Shown here in pieces: positions 5,052 to 5,216 of a DNA stretch of 5,216 bases. Under the pieces are notes generated by a model, which worked only from the letters and a program-made list of their open reading frames with translations, was not told the origin of the DNA and searched no databases. A program made the translations under genes and the position numbers. The DNA comes from Kangiellaceae bacterium (GTDB taxonomy: Bacteria; Pseudomonadota; Gammaproteobacteria; Enterobacterales; Kangiellaceae), in assembly GCA_030590405.1 (NCBI GenBank), contig JAUUYO010000222.1, positions 1-5,216 on the forward strand, given 5' to 3'. Within the stretch, counting starts at the first letter, position 1, and each line of letters starts with the position of its first letter.

Positions 5052-5079
5052 ATCATAGCGCCTTTTGACACTCAAACAA
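5052..5079 (-). promoter_or_regulatory. Candidate sigma-70 promoter of the DUF962 gene
   Basis: Read on the minus strand, TTGTTT (5079-5074) is followed by a 16-base spacer and TATGAT (5057-5052; 5 of 6 to TATAAT). Transcription would start near 5045, giving a leader of about 40 bases before the GAGG site and ATG. The fit is good for a consensus-based call, and the position suits the gene. Confidence 0.45.
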
Positions 5080-5144
5080 GTAGCATTTAATACCCAAATC
5101 CCTATTTAGAGTTCTTAACTCACCCAAAATCGATTTGCTGGTTC

Positions 5145-5164
5145 AAAAAATTGCCTTTTGGCAA
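5145..5164 (-). terminator. Minus-strand intrinsic terminator
   Basis: On the minus strand TTGCC, loop AAAA and GGCAA (5164-5151) are followed at once by six T (5150-5145). The stem is perfect but short, with five pairs. It would end a transcript coming from a gene right of the window, upstream of the DUF962 promoter. This fits the candidate gene end at 5194-5216. Confidence 0.55.
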
Positions 5165-5193
5165 AAAAACTTTGCGTCTCTACGTCATTCTTT

Positions 5194-5216
5194 TTAGTTT
5201 TTCTTTCGCTTAAACG
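5194..5216 (-). CDS. Possible C-terminal end of a minus-strand gene (partial)
   Basis: One minus-strand frame entering from the window edge reads FKRKKN and stops at TAA (5194-5196), about 30 bases before the intrinsic terminator. A basic tail, stop and terminator in this order is typical of a gene end. A second frame (5115-5216) is also open, for 33 codons, but would run through the terminator. Too few codons are visible to identify either. Confidence 0.25.

Noticed and set aside
1..5216. CRISPR arrays, tRNA or rRNA genes, insertion sequence ends
   Set aside because: No regularly spaced repeats, tRNA-like cloverleaf, rRNA segments, transposase motifs or matching terminal inverted repeats were seen.

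Overview
The window looks like an accessory, gene-poor stretch of a marine gammaproteobacterial chromosome. An Alteromonadales member (Shewanella, Colwellia, Thalassotalea or a relative) fits best. This is inferred from the AT-rich composition, the Shine-Dalgarno starts, and four intact genes whose families are common in that group. No phylogenetic search was possible.

Layout, left to right. Positions 4-634 (minus) hold a broken AHH-type HNH/Endo VII nuclease gene, with two probable homopolymer frameshifts and an internal stop. Positions 635-1208 hold no intact gene, but contain the last 46 codons of a decayed + strand gene (868-1008, NTF2/DUF4019-like) and a strong hairpin (1016-1046). Positions 1209-2102 (+) encode an exported COG4798-type predicted methyltransferase. 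Positions 2361-3002 (+) encode a soluble protein with a DUF1707/SHOCT-like N-terminus and a LiaF-like repetitive beta domain. Positions 2991-3870 (minus) are a tract of gene debris not described by any intact ORF: a 55-codon DUF6602-like N-terminal fragment, an attC-like element, a 19-codon tail, a 90-codon frame with one amber stop, and a membrane-protein fragment. Positions 4011-4559 (+) encode a DsrE-family protein with a signal peptide. Positions 4620-5006 (minus) encode a DUF962/Mpo1-like membrane protein. The right edge holds a minus-strand intrinsic terminator and probably the tail of a gene that continues outside the window.

The four intact genes stand alone with their own ribosome binding sites and spacers of more than 50 bases, so they do not form an operon. 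No shared pathway can be supported. Three are envelope-directed or stress-flavoured: periplasmic methyltransferase, periplasmic DsrE and inner-membrane DUF962. The DUF1707/LiaF-like protein belongs to a family tied to envelope-stress signalling. The most notable feature is the density of decayed genes. One boundary (3181-3254) has the architecture of an integron cassette junction: a stop codon inside the upstream core site, and a new start 23 bases after the downstream core site. This suggests, but does not prove, that part of the debris came from integron cassettes. I found no convincing intact undescribed system.
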